A stretch of 64,000 bases of DNA, from the NCBI RefSeq assembly GCF_003143975.1, contig NZ_QFVR01000002.1, positions 124,001 through 188,000 of the forward strand, read 5' to 3'. Below the pieces are notes generated by a model. It saw nothing but the letters and a program-made list of their open reading frames with translations, made no database searches and was not told the origin of the DNA. Of this stretch, positions 44,106-53,527 are shown one piece after another. Origin of the DNA: Kurthia sibirica. Its GTDB lineage: Bacteria; Bacillota; Bacilli; Bacillales_A; Planococcaceae. Numbering within the stretch: position 1 is the stretch's first letter; every line of letters starts with the position of its first letter. Position numbers and translations under genes: made by a program.

Positions 44106-47100
44106 ATAGTTTTTTTCTCATGCTTAATTGATTCATCGCTGGAATACAAAGCGGTAAAATAAGGACTGCATAAATGATTAAACCCGTAATGACTATTGTT
44201 GCTATTTGAATAAGAGACATCATGCCTGAAGGAATAAGTGCCGCAAATGTTCCTGCCAAAATAAAGATAGCACATAAAATCACACTACCAATTTGCGTCA
44301 TTGCGGCATGCATAGCTGCCTCTTGCTGAAGCAATCGATTCTCTCTATAACGCATCATTAAAAAGATACTATAGTCGATACCTAATGCTAACAAAATAAC
44401 GAATGAAAAGAAGGGACTCAGCCAACTTAAGCCTTCAAAACCAAATACTGACGTATAAAGCCAGCCATTGATTGTCATCGACAAGAAATAAGTGAGGACA
44501 AGTGATAACACCAAGTATAGTGGCATTATATATTCTTTAAAAACGAGTGCTAAAACGAGAAAAATACCGATCATCATAATAATCGCTGTCTTCATAACAT
44601 CTTCTTTTGATAATTTTGCTAATTCGACATTTTGACTCGTAACACCGCCAATTTCGATCTGAGCATTTTCAAGTTTGGTATTTTTTGTCGCTTGTTGCAA
44701 CAGATTTGTTAGTGATCGTATATCATCCATCGCCTCGAGTGAGTAGGGGTGCGCTTTTAATATAATATCCATGCGCATTATTTTACCGTCTACAGACATA
44801 TACTGCGCTAAAATTCCTTTGAATTCTTTACTGTCTAACACATGGGGAGGAATATTAAAAGCTTCTTTATCTGCCTTGGCAAGATCACTCAAATAAGTTC
44901 GTGCATCTGCCATTCCCCCCGACACTTTAGTTAGCCCTGTCACACTGGATTGTAAACCCTGTGACAAATTTGTCATTTGACGATTTAATACTTCAAAGCC
45001 AACCAATACAGTCGTTTGACCTTCATTGATTGCTGATAAACCACCCGATAATTTTGGTAATTGTTGTAAAATCTGTTGTTGTCCTGTTGATAGTTTTTGT
45101 AAGCCAGCCATTTGATTTTTTGTGGCAATCATAAGCTGCTGTAAGCCGTCCGTAATCAACTCTTGTTTTTTCAACGCTGCTGAATAATTAGAATTAGCCT
45201 GTCCAATCGCTTTTTGAAGTTGAAGAAGTCCCGTATTTAACTGTTCTACATTTTCAACAACTGTTGGCATTTGCTGTCTAGCAGCTAAAAAAGCCTCTTT
45301 TAATTCTATATATTTTTTATCGCCTCGCAGTGTTGGGTGCTTCATTTCTAATAAACGAAAAGCAGTCGGTGACATATATTGCATTTGCGTACTTAAAATT
45401 ATTACAGAATCCGTCATTTGTTCATAGTTTGATGTCACCGTTTGTAAAGCCGTTGCGCCTTCTTTATAGCCAGCTAGTAATTGTTGGTGTGCATTTTGTA
45501 ACTTTATCGCTCCAGCATATATTTTTTCTAAAGCGACTGTCATTTGTTCCGTACTACTTTTTCCTTCATGCATGGCAGTTTGAATTCCTTCTAGACTGTT
45601 ACTCAAAGTACCTACTCCATTTTGTAATTCCTCTGTTCCTATAAGTAATTTCTCAATACCTGACGTAGCTTCTGTCATGGAAGGTTGTGTATTTTTTATC
45701 GTGTCATTTGCTGTGGCCAAGCCATTTTGAATTGTAGTGAGTCCCTTTTGTCCACTTTGTAATCCTTCATTAAGTAAGGCTGCTTGTTTATGAATGTACA
45801 ATGCTTGAATCGGTAAACCCATTGGTCTTGTTAAAGAACGAACTTCTTCTATTCCCTTATCTTTTTGTAGTGTTACAGCTATTTTTTCAATCAATGTATA
45901 ATAATCTGCTGTTGTCATTACATCATCATTTTTTATATAAATAGTCGTTGGTAACACTTCACCCGCATTAAATGACTGTGAAATGATGTCAAAGGTTTTA
46001 ATCGGTTCACTTTTTTGCTGCATTTCATTCAAAGAATTATAAGATACTTGATCGTTATACAGTAAAAGAGCTGGAATGATAAAAGTCGCTAATAAAAGAA
46101 GTGTTCGAAGTGGTTTCGTTGTAGAAAACCGCCCTAAAAAATGCCAAAAACGACTTGGTGCTGGTGATTGTACTTTTTTTACTGGATAAAATATTTTTTG
46201 ACCTAAAATGAGGAGGACTGCTGGTAGCAACATCCAAATTATAAAAAGAAGTACTGCGACGCCAACTGATACGGCAACAGCAGATTGATACAATTTAAAA
46301 GAGGATGCTCCTATTGCCGCAAAACCAACCATAACCGTTATTGCGCTAAATAAAATTGTTTTACCCGCTGTTTTAAAAGTGGTTCGTACAGTCACTTCTA
46401 ATGTGTGACCATGCGCCAATTCTTCCTTAAAGCGACTCAACAATAAAATACAATAATCCGTACCAATACCAAATAATACGACGACTAAAAATAGCTGTGT
46501 ATAGCTTGATAATGGAAAATTAAAATAATACGCTAAAATAGCAATTATTTGTGATGACATAAAATAGGCAATTCCGATGATCACAAGTGGAATAATAGCT
46601 GTTACAATCGAACGGAAAATAATAAGCAAGACGATAATAATGAACAATATAGTGAACATCTCGGTCTTCTTCAACCCTTGTTGTGCATTGTCATTAATTG
46701 CGTCATTGACCATCCATTCTGCTGTAAACATTGGTTTTAAAGCGAGATTATTCGTCGCTTCTTGCAATTGTTTTAGTTGTATCTTTAATTCTTTTTTATC
46801 ATTCGGTTGCCAAGTCGATTGCAAAAGCATCATCTCTGTTTGACCATTTTTCGCGACAAGTTGCTGACGATAATTTTCATCACGACTCGTATGAAGTGCT
46901 GAAATATGCCATTCTTTTTTATTGGCTAACAATAATTTTTCAGCTTGTGAAATCGCTTGATGTTGCTTTTTATCCAAACCTTTTTCATCATGAAACACTA
47001 GAATCATAGAACCTTTTCTATCTCGTCCTAACTGTTCATCAAACTGTTGTTGCAACTGTTTAGCTTGCTGAGAAGTTGCACGATCTGGTACTGTTATTTG

Positions 47101-47211
47101 ACCTTTTTGTTGTACTAAGCTACTTAAATTCGGCGCCACTATATAAAGCCCTATTAGCATCGCTAATAGAGCAATAATAGTCGTCCATTTTGAGCGTAAG
47201 ATGGTAATCAT
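44104..47211 (-). CDS. MMPL-family (RND superfamily) membrane transporter
   Basis: The product is 1035 aa with two halves of the MMPL fold. Helix 1 (about 10-28) is followed by a porter domain, then helices 2-6 (about 180-340, with GIGTDYCILLLSRFKEEL). A very long extracytoplasmic insert (about 430-850) holds helical, Gln/Leu-rich repeats (LQKAIGQANSNYSAALKKQ, LSGGLSAINEGQTTVLVG) that look like coiled coil. Helices 7-12 end the protein (LALGIDYSIFLMMRYREN). It resembles B. subtilis YdgH. Substrates of such proteins are lipids or hydrophobic compounds; this one is unknown. The frame reaches 47304, but GGGGGAC sets ATG 47211. Confidence 0.85.
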   Translation of the reverse strand: MITILRSKWTTIIALLAMLIGLYIVAPNLSSLVQQKGQITVPDRATSQQAKQLQQQFDEQLGRDRKGSMILVFHDEKGLDKKQHQAISQAEKLLLANKKEWHISALHTSRDENYRQQLVAKNGQTEMMLLQSTWQPNDKKELKIQLKQLQEATNNLALKPMFTAEWMVNDAINDNAQQGLKKTEMFTILFIIIVLLIIFRSIVTAIIPLVIIGIAYFMSSQIIAILAYYFNFPLSSYTQLFLVVVLFGIGTDYCILLLSRFKEELAHGHTLEVTVRTTFKTAGKTILFSAITVMVGFAAIGASSFKLYQSAVAVSVGVAVLLFIIWMLLPAVLLILGQKIFYPVKKVQSPAPSRFWHFLGRFSTTKPLRTLLLLATFIIPALLLYNDQVSYNSLNEMQQKSEPIKTFDIISQSFNAGEVLPTTIYIKNDDVMTTADYYTLIEKIAVTLQKDKGIEEVRSLTRPMGLPIQALYIHKQAALLNEGLQSGQKGLTTIQNGLATANDTIKNTQPSMTEATSGIEKLLIGTEELQNGVGTLSNSLEGIQTAMHEGKSSTEQMTVALEKIYAGAIKLQNAHQQLLAGYKEGATALQTVTSNYEQMTDSVIILSTQMQYMSPTAFRLLEMKHPTLRGDKKYIELKEAFLAARQQMPTVVENVEQLNTGLLQLQKAIGQANSNYSAALKKQELITDGLQQLMIATKNQMAGLQKLSTGQQQILQQLPKLSGGLSAINEGQTTVLVGFEVLNRQMTNLSQGLQSSVTGLTKVSGGMADARTYLSDLAKADKEAFNIPPHVLDSKEFKGILAQYMSVDGKIMRMDIILKAHPYSLEAMDDIRSLTNLLQQATKNTKLENAQIEIGGVTSQNVELAKLSKEDVMKTAIIMMIGIFLVLALVFKEYIMPLYLVLSLVLTYFLSMTINGWLYTSVFGFEGLSWLSPFFSFVILLALGIDYSIFLMMRYRENRLLQQEAAMHAAMTQIGSVILCAIFILAGTFAALIPSGMMSLIQIATIVITGLIIYAVLILPLCIPAMNQLSMRKKL

Positions 47212-47326
47212 ATTGTCCCCCTGCATTTTTTTCATTACCTTTAAGTTTAAAGCAATAAAAAAACGATACAAAAGGCTATGTACATATGAGAAAAGACCCG
47301 ACAATTTTATAATAAATTCCTTTTAG

Positions 47327-47827
47327 TTATATTTTATCCCATGCATAAACATCAATTGTATTGCCTTCTCCATACTCGGTAGCATGAAAAGAATCTATTT
47401 TTTTAGCACCTAGTTTTTCATAAAAAAGATGGCTTGAATTACCTGTTAAAACTTTTACGATACAGCTCGTCATCCCCTGCTGTTTAAACTTTTCAAAAAG
47501 TTCTCCTACTAATTGTCTACCATACCCTTGTCTTTGTTGTTCGGCGTACAAATAAAGGCATGTCATATCAGCTTCATAATGCATATATACGTCATCTTCT
47601 ACTTTTTGACCATCTGCAAAACCGATAATGCCATTATTATTTTCCAATACAATAATCGTTTTATATGGATTTTCAATATGTTGCTGCCACTGACTAATGC
47701 GTTGTTCCAATCTTAATTCATTTAAAATTTCATCTGCAATTATGCCTCGATACGTTGATTTCCAACTAGCGATATGTACTTGTGCAATACCAAATGCATC
47801 TTCAATGATTGCCTGTCGAATTTTCAC
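47327..47827 (-). CDS. GNAT-family N-acetyltransferase
   Basis: The product is 166 aa, one GNAT domain. The N-terminus VKIRQAIIEDAFGIAQVHIASWKSTYRG... starts the fold; the acetyl-CoA loop is EQQRQGYGRQLVGELF (about 95-110). It ends with YEKLGAKKIDSFHATEYGEG. Such proteins acetylate small molecules or protein N-termini; no substrate can be assigned. A longer frame from 47920 lacks a ribosome site, while AAAGGTGG at 47834-47841 fits GTG 47827. The MMPL gene follows 115 nt later on the same strand. Confidence 0.8.
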   Translation of the reverse strand: MKIRQAIIEDAFGIAQVHIASWKSTYRGIIADEILNELRLEQRISQWQQHIENPYKTIIVLENNNGIIGFADGQKVEDDVYMHYEADMTCLYLYAEQQRQGYGRQLVGELFEKFKQQGMTSCIVKVLTGNSSHLFYEKLGAKKIDSFHATEYGEGNTIDVYAWDKI

Positions 47828-48051
47828 GATGACGCCACCTTTTTTTATATTTCTCTCTATTATAATTGTTTTTTTATGGAAGTAAAAGTATCTTTTTACA
47901 TAATTTTTACCAAATAACATAACTGAATAATTCTTTTTTAGACAACCAATATGTATTAGTGACTAAGTAATAGGATACCTTCAACAATCACAGTCCTTCT
48001 ATAAATTTCGTGAATCGGATCAAAAAAATCTTGCTCCTATATTTTGCAAAT

Positions 48052-48090
48052 AAAAAACCTTTCGAAAACGTTAAACTAGTTTTCGAAAGG
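48052..48090 (-). terminator. Terminator of the lyase-dehydrogenase operon
   Basis: CCTTTCGAAAAC and GTTTTCGAAAGG form a 12-bp perfect stem with T run on the minus strand, 5 nt after the last gene. Confidence 0.9.
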
Positions 48091-48095
48091 GAAAT

Positions 48096-49457
48096 TTAAA
48101 TGAAATTTTTCAGATTGAATTGTTTATTTGCTTGCTGTTCATCTAATAATTGTTGTTGAATGACAACTTCTTTAATAGTCATATTCTTTTTCAAAGCAAG
48201 TGTCGTCAATTCTAATGCTTTTACATAACCAAATTGTTTTGTTAAGACCGCACTGAGCGCTGCACTTTTTGAAGCGTGCTGCTCATTGCGCTCTGCATGA
48301 ATAACGATATGATTTAAACATTTATCGATGAATAAGGGAATGGCATTGCTTAATAATTCAAAGCTCTCAAATAAATTTTTTGTTATAATCATTTCCCAAA
48401 CATTTAACTCAAGTTCTCCACGTTCTGCTGCAAGCGATATCGCTGTATCTTTGCCAAAAATATCAAAGGAAATTTGCATCATCATTTCAGGGATACAAGG
48501 GTTGACCTTACCTGGCATGATGGAGGAGCCCGGTTGAACAGCTGGAAGACTTATTTCCGTTATGCCACTTGTCGGTCCAGAAGATAAAAAACGCAAGTCA
48601 CTGGACCATTTAGAAAATGCTGAAGCACAATTTTTTAAAATTGTTGATACATTCACATAAAAATCGGCATGTTGTAGCGCGTCAAAATAATTTGGGGCAC
48701 AACGAATTGGCAAGGCCATATTTTTGCTGATTTCTGAGTAAAAATTAGACGTATAGACGGCACTAGCACCAATGGATGTTCCGACTGCTGTTGCACCAAC
48801 GACTAATTCTAACGACTCATTTTGTATGCATCGTAGCTTTTCAATTTGACGTATAACAAATACCTTTTGTCCAGAATAGCCTTGACCAAATGTAATAGGA
48901 ACTGCATCTTGTAAACAAGTACGTCCTAATTTTACTGTTTGAGCATGCTCTTTTTCCAAGTTAGTGAATACAACTACTAGTTTTTCTAACTGTGTAATCA
49001 AAGCTTCACTATATGTGTGAATACTCAAATGAATGGCACTTGGAAACACATCATTTGTTGATTGTGACATATTAATATGGGTGTTTGGATGAATTTTCTC
49101 GTGTAATGATTGTCGATTCGCTCGATAACTTAACACTTCATTTATATTCATATTAACGGATACACCGCCACCGGCGTTATATAGATCAATTGGAAATTGA
49201 TCGTAGGTTTGCTGTGTTAAAAGTTCATCACAAGCCGTCACAATCGCCTGACAATCATTGCTAGTTAATGAACCTGCTAAATAATTTGCGGTTGCTGCAG
49301 CTTTTTTTATCTGTACCATATTCATTATAAGAATCGGATAATCATTTAGTTTTTGATGACTAATTGAAAAATTTTGTAACGCACGAAAAGTTTGAATACC
49401 GTATTCAATATGATCTTCTAACTCTATTTCACCTATAAAATCTTTTTCTAGGCGCAT
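48096..49457 (-). CDS. Aspartase/fumarase-superfamily lyase A
   Basis: The product is 453 aa, the normal length. The superfamily signature GSSIMPGKVNP (310-320) with the catalytic Ser loop is intact, as is SQSTND (131-136). Two positions differ from aspartases. GAGTS-x-NMN is GGGVSVNMN (96-104), with Val in place of the substrate-binding Thr. GRT-H/Q-LQD is GRTCLQD (178-184), with Cys181 in place of His/Gln. It is therefore likely an active lyase of C-N or C-O type but with another substrate than aspartate. Last gene of the operon, 13 nt after the alcohol dehydrogenase. Start by GAGGTG before ATG 49457. Confidence 0.85.
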   Translation of the reverse strand: MRLEKDFIGEIELEDHIEYGIQTFRALQNFSISHQKLNDYPILIMNMVQIKKAAATANYLAGSLTSNDCQAIVTACDELLTQQTYDQFPIDLYNAGGGVSVNMNINEVLSYRANRQSLHEKIHPNTHINMSQSTNDVFPSAIHLSIHTYSEALITQLEKLVVVFTNLEKEHAQTVKLGRTCLQDAVPITFGQGYSGQKVFVIRQIEKLRCIQNESLELVVGATAVGTSIGASAVYTSNFYSEISKNMALPIRCAPNYFDALQHADFYVNVSTILKNCASAFSKWSSDLRFLSSGPTSGITEISLPAVQPGSSIMPGKVNPCIPEMMMQISFDIFGKDTAISLAAERGELELNVWEMIITKNLFESFELLSNAIPLFIDKCLNHIVIHAERNEQHASKSAALSAVLTKQFGYVKALELTTLALKKNMTIKEVVIQQQLLDEQQANKQFNLKNFI

Positions 49458-49470
49458 TTTTTCACCTCAA

Positions 49471-50586
49471 TTAATCGAAAGTAATAACTGTTCTACCAAC
49501 ATTTGAGCAATTATGATCGTGGAAAGCATCAAATGCTTCGTTAATTTCATCAATTGAAATCGTTTTAATTACTAATTCATCCAGCATGAATTTGTGATCT
49601 AAATACATCTGCGCAATTCGTGGGAAATCTCTAAATGGTGATGCATCCCCATAAAAACTACCACGCAATACTTTACCCAAACGATGGAAGCCACCAGCGG
49701 GAAGACTTAATTCTTTTGTTGGATTGAATGCTCCTACTACGACTACAGTTGCACCTTTACGTGCTGACAACCATGCTGTTTGAGCTGCAAAAGTGTTACC
49801 AGAGCAGTCGATTGCAAAGTGAACACCGGCATCATCAGTGATTGCTTGAATTTGCTCAACTGTATCTGGTGCACTGCAATTAACAACATGTGTAGCACCG
49901 AATTTTTTAGCAATCTCTAAATTTTCATCTTTAATATCACAAGCAATTATTTTTGAAGCACCGGCAATTTTAGCACCTTGAATAGCATTAATCCCTACGC
50001 CACCAATACCAAATACTGCAACTGTAGAACCTGCTGTTACGCCTGCTGCATTTACTGCTGCACTGTAGCCTGTTGAGACACCACAACCGATTAATGATGC
50101 TTGAGCGAATGGCATTTCATCTGGAATTTTAATACAAGACATTGCTGGAACTACTGCATATTCTGCGAATGTTGACAGCAATGAACTGTGATAAATTTTA
50201 CCGTTTTCATCTGATAAACGTGTTGTTCCATCTAATAATGTACCTGCAAACATTGGGCCAAATGCATCTTCACAAAGATGAACTTTACCTTCCGCACAGT
50301 AAGCACACTGGCCACAATATGGAGCCCAGCTAAGAACGACACGATCACCCGGCTTCACATGTTTTATACTACTACCAACTGAATGCACAATTCCTGCACC
50401 TTCATGTCCAAGTACTGTTGGAAGTGGTGTTGTCGCATCTTCTAAAGAATTTAAATCACTGTGACACACGCCAGTTGCTTTTATTTGTACTAATACTTCA
50501 TCATGTTTTGGTTCGCTTAAATTGATGTCCTCGATTGATAATTTCCCACCTGTTGTTCTCATCACTGCTGCTTTAATTTTCATCAT
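49471..50586 (-). CDS. Zinc-dependent alcohol dehydrogenase
   Basis: The product is 371 aa, a medium-chain dehydrogenase. Catalytic zinc ligands are in GVCHSDLNSLE (Cys about 40), GHEGAGIV (His-Glu about 62) and the Cys in SLIGCGVSTGY (about 167). The structural zinc site has CGQCAYCAEGKVHLC (about 90-104). The NAD-binding Rossmann motif is GIGGVGINAIQGAK (about 195). It resembles the class III/NDMA-dependent branch. The frame reaches 50622 and would overlap the ALDH gene, but AGGGAG at 50595-50600 sets ATG 50586, leaving 20 nt between genes. It should convert an alcohol of the pathway to the aldehyde used by the neighbouring ALDH. Confidence 0.88.
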   Translation of the reverse strand: MMKIKAAVMRTTGGKLSIEDINLSEPKHDEVLVQIKATGVCHSDLNSLEDATTPLPTVLGHEGAGIVHSVGSSIKHVKPGDRVVLSWAPYCGQCAYCAEGKVHLCEDAFGPMFAGTLLDGTTRLSDENGKIYHSSLLSTFAEYAVVPAMSCIKIPDEMPFAQASLIGCGVSTGYSAAVNAAGVTAGSTVAVFGIGGVGINAIQGAKIAGASKIIACDIKDENLEIAKKFGATHVVNCSAPDTVEQIQAITDDAGVHFAIDCSGNTFAAQTAWLSARKGATVVVVGAFNPTKELSLPAGGFHRLGKVLRGSFYGDASPFRDFPRIAQMYLDHKFMLDELVIKTISIDEINEAFDAFHDHNCSNVGRTVITFD

Positions 50587-50606
50587 TAGTAAAGACTCCC
50601 TTGTTA

Positions 50607-52112
50607 TTAGTATGCGAACCAAATTGCACGTTTTTTAGTGAATGCTGCTAGCGAGTGGATTGCGTATTCTTTGCCCCAACCACTTTGTTTTACGCCGCCA
50701 AATGGGCTTGCAAAATCATAGCAGCCATATTTATTTACAAAAACCATGCCTGCTTCGAGTTGATTTGCAACACGATGTGCACGCGACATATCAGCTGTCC
50801 ATAGACCTGCACCAAGACCATAAATTGTATCATTTGCTTGGGCAATAACTTCCTCTTCCGTTTCAAAAGGAATTACACATAGTACAGGGCCAAAAATTTC
50901 TTCTTGAGCGATTTTCATATCATTTGTAACATCTGCCATAATTGTTGGGCGTACGAAACAGCCATGGACATTTTCGCCTTCTATATCACGATATCCACCT
51001 GCTGCTACTCGAGCACCTTGTTCAATACCACTCTCGATATAGCCTAAAATTGATTCCATATGCTCGGTAGAGATTTGTGCACCTTGATCAGAAGAAGGGT
51101 CGAAGGGATCCCCTAATTTATAAGCATCTGCAAATGCAGCCATTTTCTCTACTACTTCGTTATAAATTGATTTCTCAACGAATAAGCGAGTTGGAGATGA
51201 ACATTTTTCTGCTTTATGTGTAAATAGTGCATAGAATGATTTTTCAATTGCTTCATCTCGTTTTGCATAATCTGCAAATAAAATATTAGGTGATTTACCA
51301 CCTAATTCAAGTGTTACCGGCTTTAAATTACTGTCGGCAGAGTCACGTACTAATTGTTTCCCCACATTTGTACTACCTGTGAATGATAATTTGTCTACAC
51401 CTGCGTGCGTACTCATATGCGAACCTAATTTTGATTTTCCTAAAATTAAATTAATCGTTCCCGCTGGTAAAATATTTGCTTCTGCAATAATTTCAAATAA
51501 ACGAATTGCAGAGAATGATGTCTTATTTGAAGGTTTTAATAATAGTGTATTCCCCATCGATAAGGCTGGTGCCATTTTTAGACATGCCATTTGCAATGGG
51601 AAATTGAACGGTACAATTTGAGCACATACACCAATTGGGTCCACTGTTGTGACGCTTAAAAAATCGCCATTTACAGGGTTATTTTCTGCATAATACTTAT
51701 CTGTCCAACCTGCATAGTATTCAAATAACTCTGCACATTCTTGCACATCATCATTGTATGCTTCCGAATATAACTTACCGTTATCAAGCGCTTCTAAAGT
51801 TGCTAGTTCTGCTTGATGCTCATAGATTAACCCTGCAATTTGATGCATAATTTTTGCGCGTTGTTTTTTCGAAATAGTCTTCCAGTCAGAGTTTGTAAGT
51901 GCTTGGCGTGCAGATACAATTGCTGTATCCACATCATTTGTTGTTGCTTCATAATATGCCCCAACTACCGAACCATTTGCAGGGTTAATAGACGAGATAG
52001 TTGCTGGACCTGTAGTCAGCCATTCCCCGTTAATATAACTACCTTTTATATCTTTTAACCACTGTGCTGCCCATTGTAGTTTTGGTTGTTCAATCGTTTC
52101 AAAATTTGTCAT
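50607..52112 (-). CDS. NAD(P)-dependent aldehyde dehydrogenase
   Basis: The product is 501 aa, standard ALDH length. Visible motifs are VPFNFPLQMACLKMAPAL (about 168-185), LLLKPSNKTSFSA, SFTGSTNVGKQL (about 240), the catalytic Glu in LELGGKSPNILF (about 265) and the catalytic Cys in AEKCSSPTRLF (about 299). EEIFGPVLCVIPFE and the C-terminal PFGGVKQSGWG complete the family pattern. It oxidises an aldehyde to the acid. The stop overlaps nothing; its start ATG overlaps the stop of lyase B by 4 nt, so the two are translationally coupled. Substrate not assignable. Confidence 0.9.
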   Translation of the reverse strand: MTNFETIEQPKLQWAAQWLKDIKGSYINGEWLTTGPATISSINPANGSVVGAYYEATTNDVDTAIVSARQALTNSDWKTISKKQRAKIMHQIAGLIYEHQAELATLEALDNGKLYSEAYNDDVQECAELFEYYAGWTDKYYAENNPVNGDFLSVTTVDPIGVCAQIVPFNFPLQMACLKMAPALSMGNTLLLKPSNKTSFSAIRLFEIIAEANILPAGTINLILGKSKLGSHMSTHAGVDKLSFTGSTNVGKQLVRDSADSNLKPVTLELGGKSPNILFADYAKRDEAIEKSFYALFTHKAEKCSSPTRLFVEKSIYNEVVEKMAAFADAYKLGDPFDPSSDQGAQISTEHMESILGYIESGIEQGARVAAGGYRDIEGENVHGCFVRPTIMADVTNDMKIAQEEIFGPVLCVIPFETEEEVIAQANDTIYGLGAGLWTADMSRAHRVANQLEAGMVFVNKYGCYDFASPFGGVKQSGWGKEYAIHSLAAFTKKRAIWFAY

Positions 52113-53404
52113 TTTAAATCCCTCTTTTTCAATATATTTTTGTAGTATTCTTCTGCTGCGTGATAACCAAATTGCTCCTTCACGCTCACAATGCTTGGTA
52201 TTAAACTTTCCGAATACTGCTTACATTGCTCACTATTTACTGAAATACCTTGGATACAATAATCATTTAATAGCGTAATCGCTCTTGTTAAGAGTTGAAT
52301 GCTATCTAATAATTTAAAGACGGCATACCCTTCAAATACATTGAGGTTCAGTTCACCATTTTCTGATGAACGGTGGATTGAATAATTTAAGCCACCTACC
52401 TCAAAACAACATTGCATCACTGTTTCAGGAATAACTGGGTTGATTTTACCTGGGAAAAATGAGGATCCCTTAACAATCTGTGGTAAACGCAGTTCATTAA
52501 AACCTGTTTCAGGTCCAGATGATAATAATCGTAAATCTTTTGCTATTTTAATGAGTGCTTCTGCAACGATATTTAGTTGATCTGATACTTCAACATGAAC
52601 ATCAATATTTTGTGCCATATCAAATTTATTGGTTGTAGATGTTAATGGCATATTACTTACTGTTATTAAACTTTCTACGATGAGCGCTTGATAATTCTTC
52701 GAAGCTCCCTCACCATCTCCAATGACTGTTCCACCAATATTAATAGCTAAGAGTTGAGCGTAAACGCTTTCAAGACGATGATAGCGTCTTTGTAAAACCG
52801 CTGTGTAACCGGAGAAAAATTCGCCCATATCATTTTTACTCCCATCTTGAAGACAGGTTCTTGATATTGACGCGATTCCAGTAAACTCTTTTTCTTTTTG
52901 TTGAAATGATTCTACTAATTTTGCAAATTGCTGCTGGAATTTTGTAAGTTCTTCATAGACCGCCATATTACCGGCAGTTCGGCAAACATCTGCTGTTGAC
53001 TGTGATAAATTCACATCGTTAATAGCATCAATTAAATCCTTTTTTGAATGCTCTTTATTGGCAAAATTCGCAATAACCTCATTGATATTCAAGTTAACTG
53101 CAATATTCCCTCCACCTTGCAAGGTTTCTACTGCAAATTGATCATTGTGCTTCGTCAATAATAATAAATCGCAGGTTTCAATGATCGTTTGAGCTTTTTT
53201 TTCATTTAAATCACCTGCTGCCCTATTGGCAATTGCTGCTGCTTTTTTAATGAAAAGCAGCATTTTTATATAGGTGGCATAACGATGTAATCGCCAGCCT
53301 CCTAGCTTGAAAATTCTGATATTTCTAGCGGAATGAATACCTAATAGTGAGTCTCTTTCAATCTGTTCCTCACCAATAACATCCTTTTCATAACGGTAGT
53401 TCAT
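52109..53404 (-). CDS. Aspartase/fumarase-superfamily lyase B, diverged
   Basis: The product is 431 aa. The signature loop is present but altered: GSSFFPGKINP (313-323) instead of GSSIMPGKVNP. QGGGNIAVNLNINEV (96-110) replaces the aspartase Thr-Ser site. SQSTADV (134-140) has Ala in place of Asn, and SRTCLQDG (181-188) has Cys in place of His/Gln, as in lyase A. The protein may have lost aspartase chemistry or serve as partner of lyase A. The longest frame starts at 53449, but GGGGGA at 53409-53414 sets ATG 53404, which also leaves the operator at 53423-53437 outside the gene. First gene of the operon. Confidence 0.82.
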   Translation of the reverse strand: MNYRYEKDVIGEEQIERDSLLGIHSARNIRIFKLGGWRLHRYATYIKMLLFIKKAAAIANRAAGDLNEKKAQTIIETCDLLLLTKHNDQFAVETLQGGGNIAVNLNINEVIANFANKEHSKKDLIDAINDVNLSQSTADVCRTAGNMAVYEELTKFQQQFAKLVESFQQKEKEFTGIASISRTCLQDGSKNDMGEFFSGYTAVLQRRYHRLESVYAQLLAINIGGTVIGDGEGASKNYQALIVESLITVSNMPLTSTTNKFDMAQNIDVHVEVSDQLNIVAEALIKIAKDLRLLSSGPETGFNELRLPQIVKGSSFFPGKINPVIPETVMQCCFEVGGLNYSIHRSSENGELNLNVFEGYAVFKLLDSIQLLTRAITLLNDYCIQGISVNSEQCKQYSESLIPSIVSVKEQFGYHAAEEYYKNILKKRDLK

Positions 53405-53422
53405 AAAATCCCCCAATCGCCC

Positions 53423-53458
53423 GTTCACATTATGAACAAATGGTTTCATTTTAAGAAC
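53423..53458. promoter_or_regulatory. Double operator of the lyase operon
   Basis: GTTCACATTATGAAC (53423-53437) is a palindrome with a 5-nt spacer. TTTCATTTTAAGAAC (53444-53458) is a second, weaker half-similar site 21 bp away. Near-identical sites lie before the MFS gene. They are probable IclR binding sites, just downstream of the predicted transcription start. Confidence 0.65.
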
Positions 53459-53466
53459 ATGATTGA

Positions 53467-53495
53467 AGTATAATGGGCTTTAGATTTTTTTGCAA
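53467..53495 (-). promoter_or_regulatory. Promoter of the lyase operon
   Basis: On the minus strand TTGCAA (53495-53490) and TATACT (53472-53467) are 17 nt apart. Transcription should start near 53460, upstream of the double operator. Confidence 0.65.
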
Positions 53496-53510
53496 CAATT
53501 TCTAACAAAA

Positions 53511-53521
53511 TTTGCTATACT
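53511..53521 (+). promoter_or_regulatory. Extended -10 promoter of the IclR gene, implying a leaderless mRNA
   Basis: TTTGCTATACT contains TG-n-TATACT. The last base is 6 nt from the A of the ATG (53528), so transcription should begin at or next to the start codon. No ribosome site is present. Confidence 0.5.
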
Positions 53522-53527
53522 ATTTTT

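Noticed and set aside
53405-53449. Extended N-terminus of lyase B
   Set aside because: The extra 15 codons lack a ribosome site and overlap the operator; GGGGGA fits the ATG at 53404.
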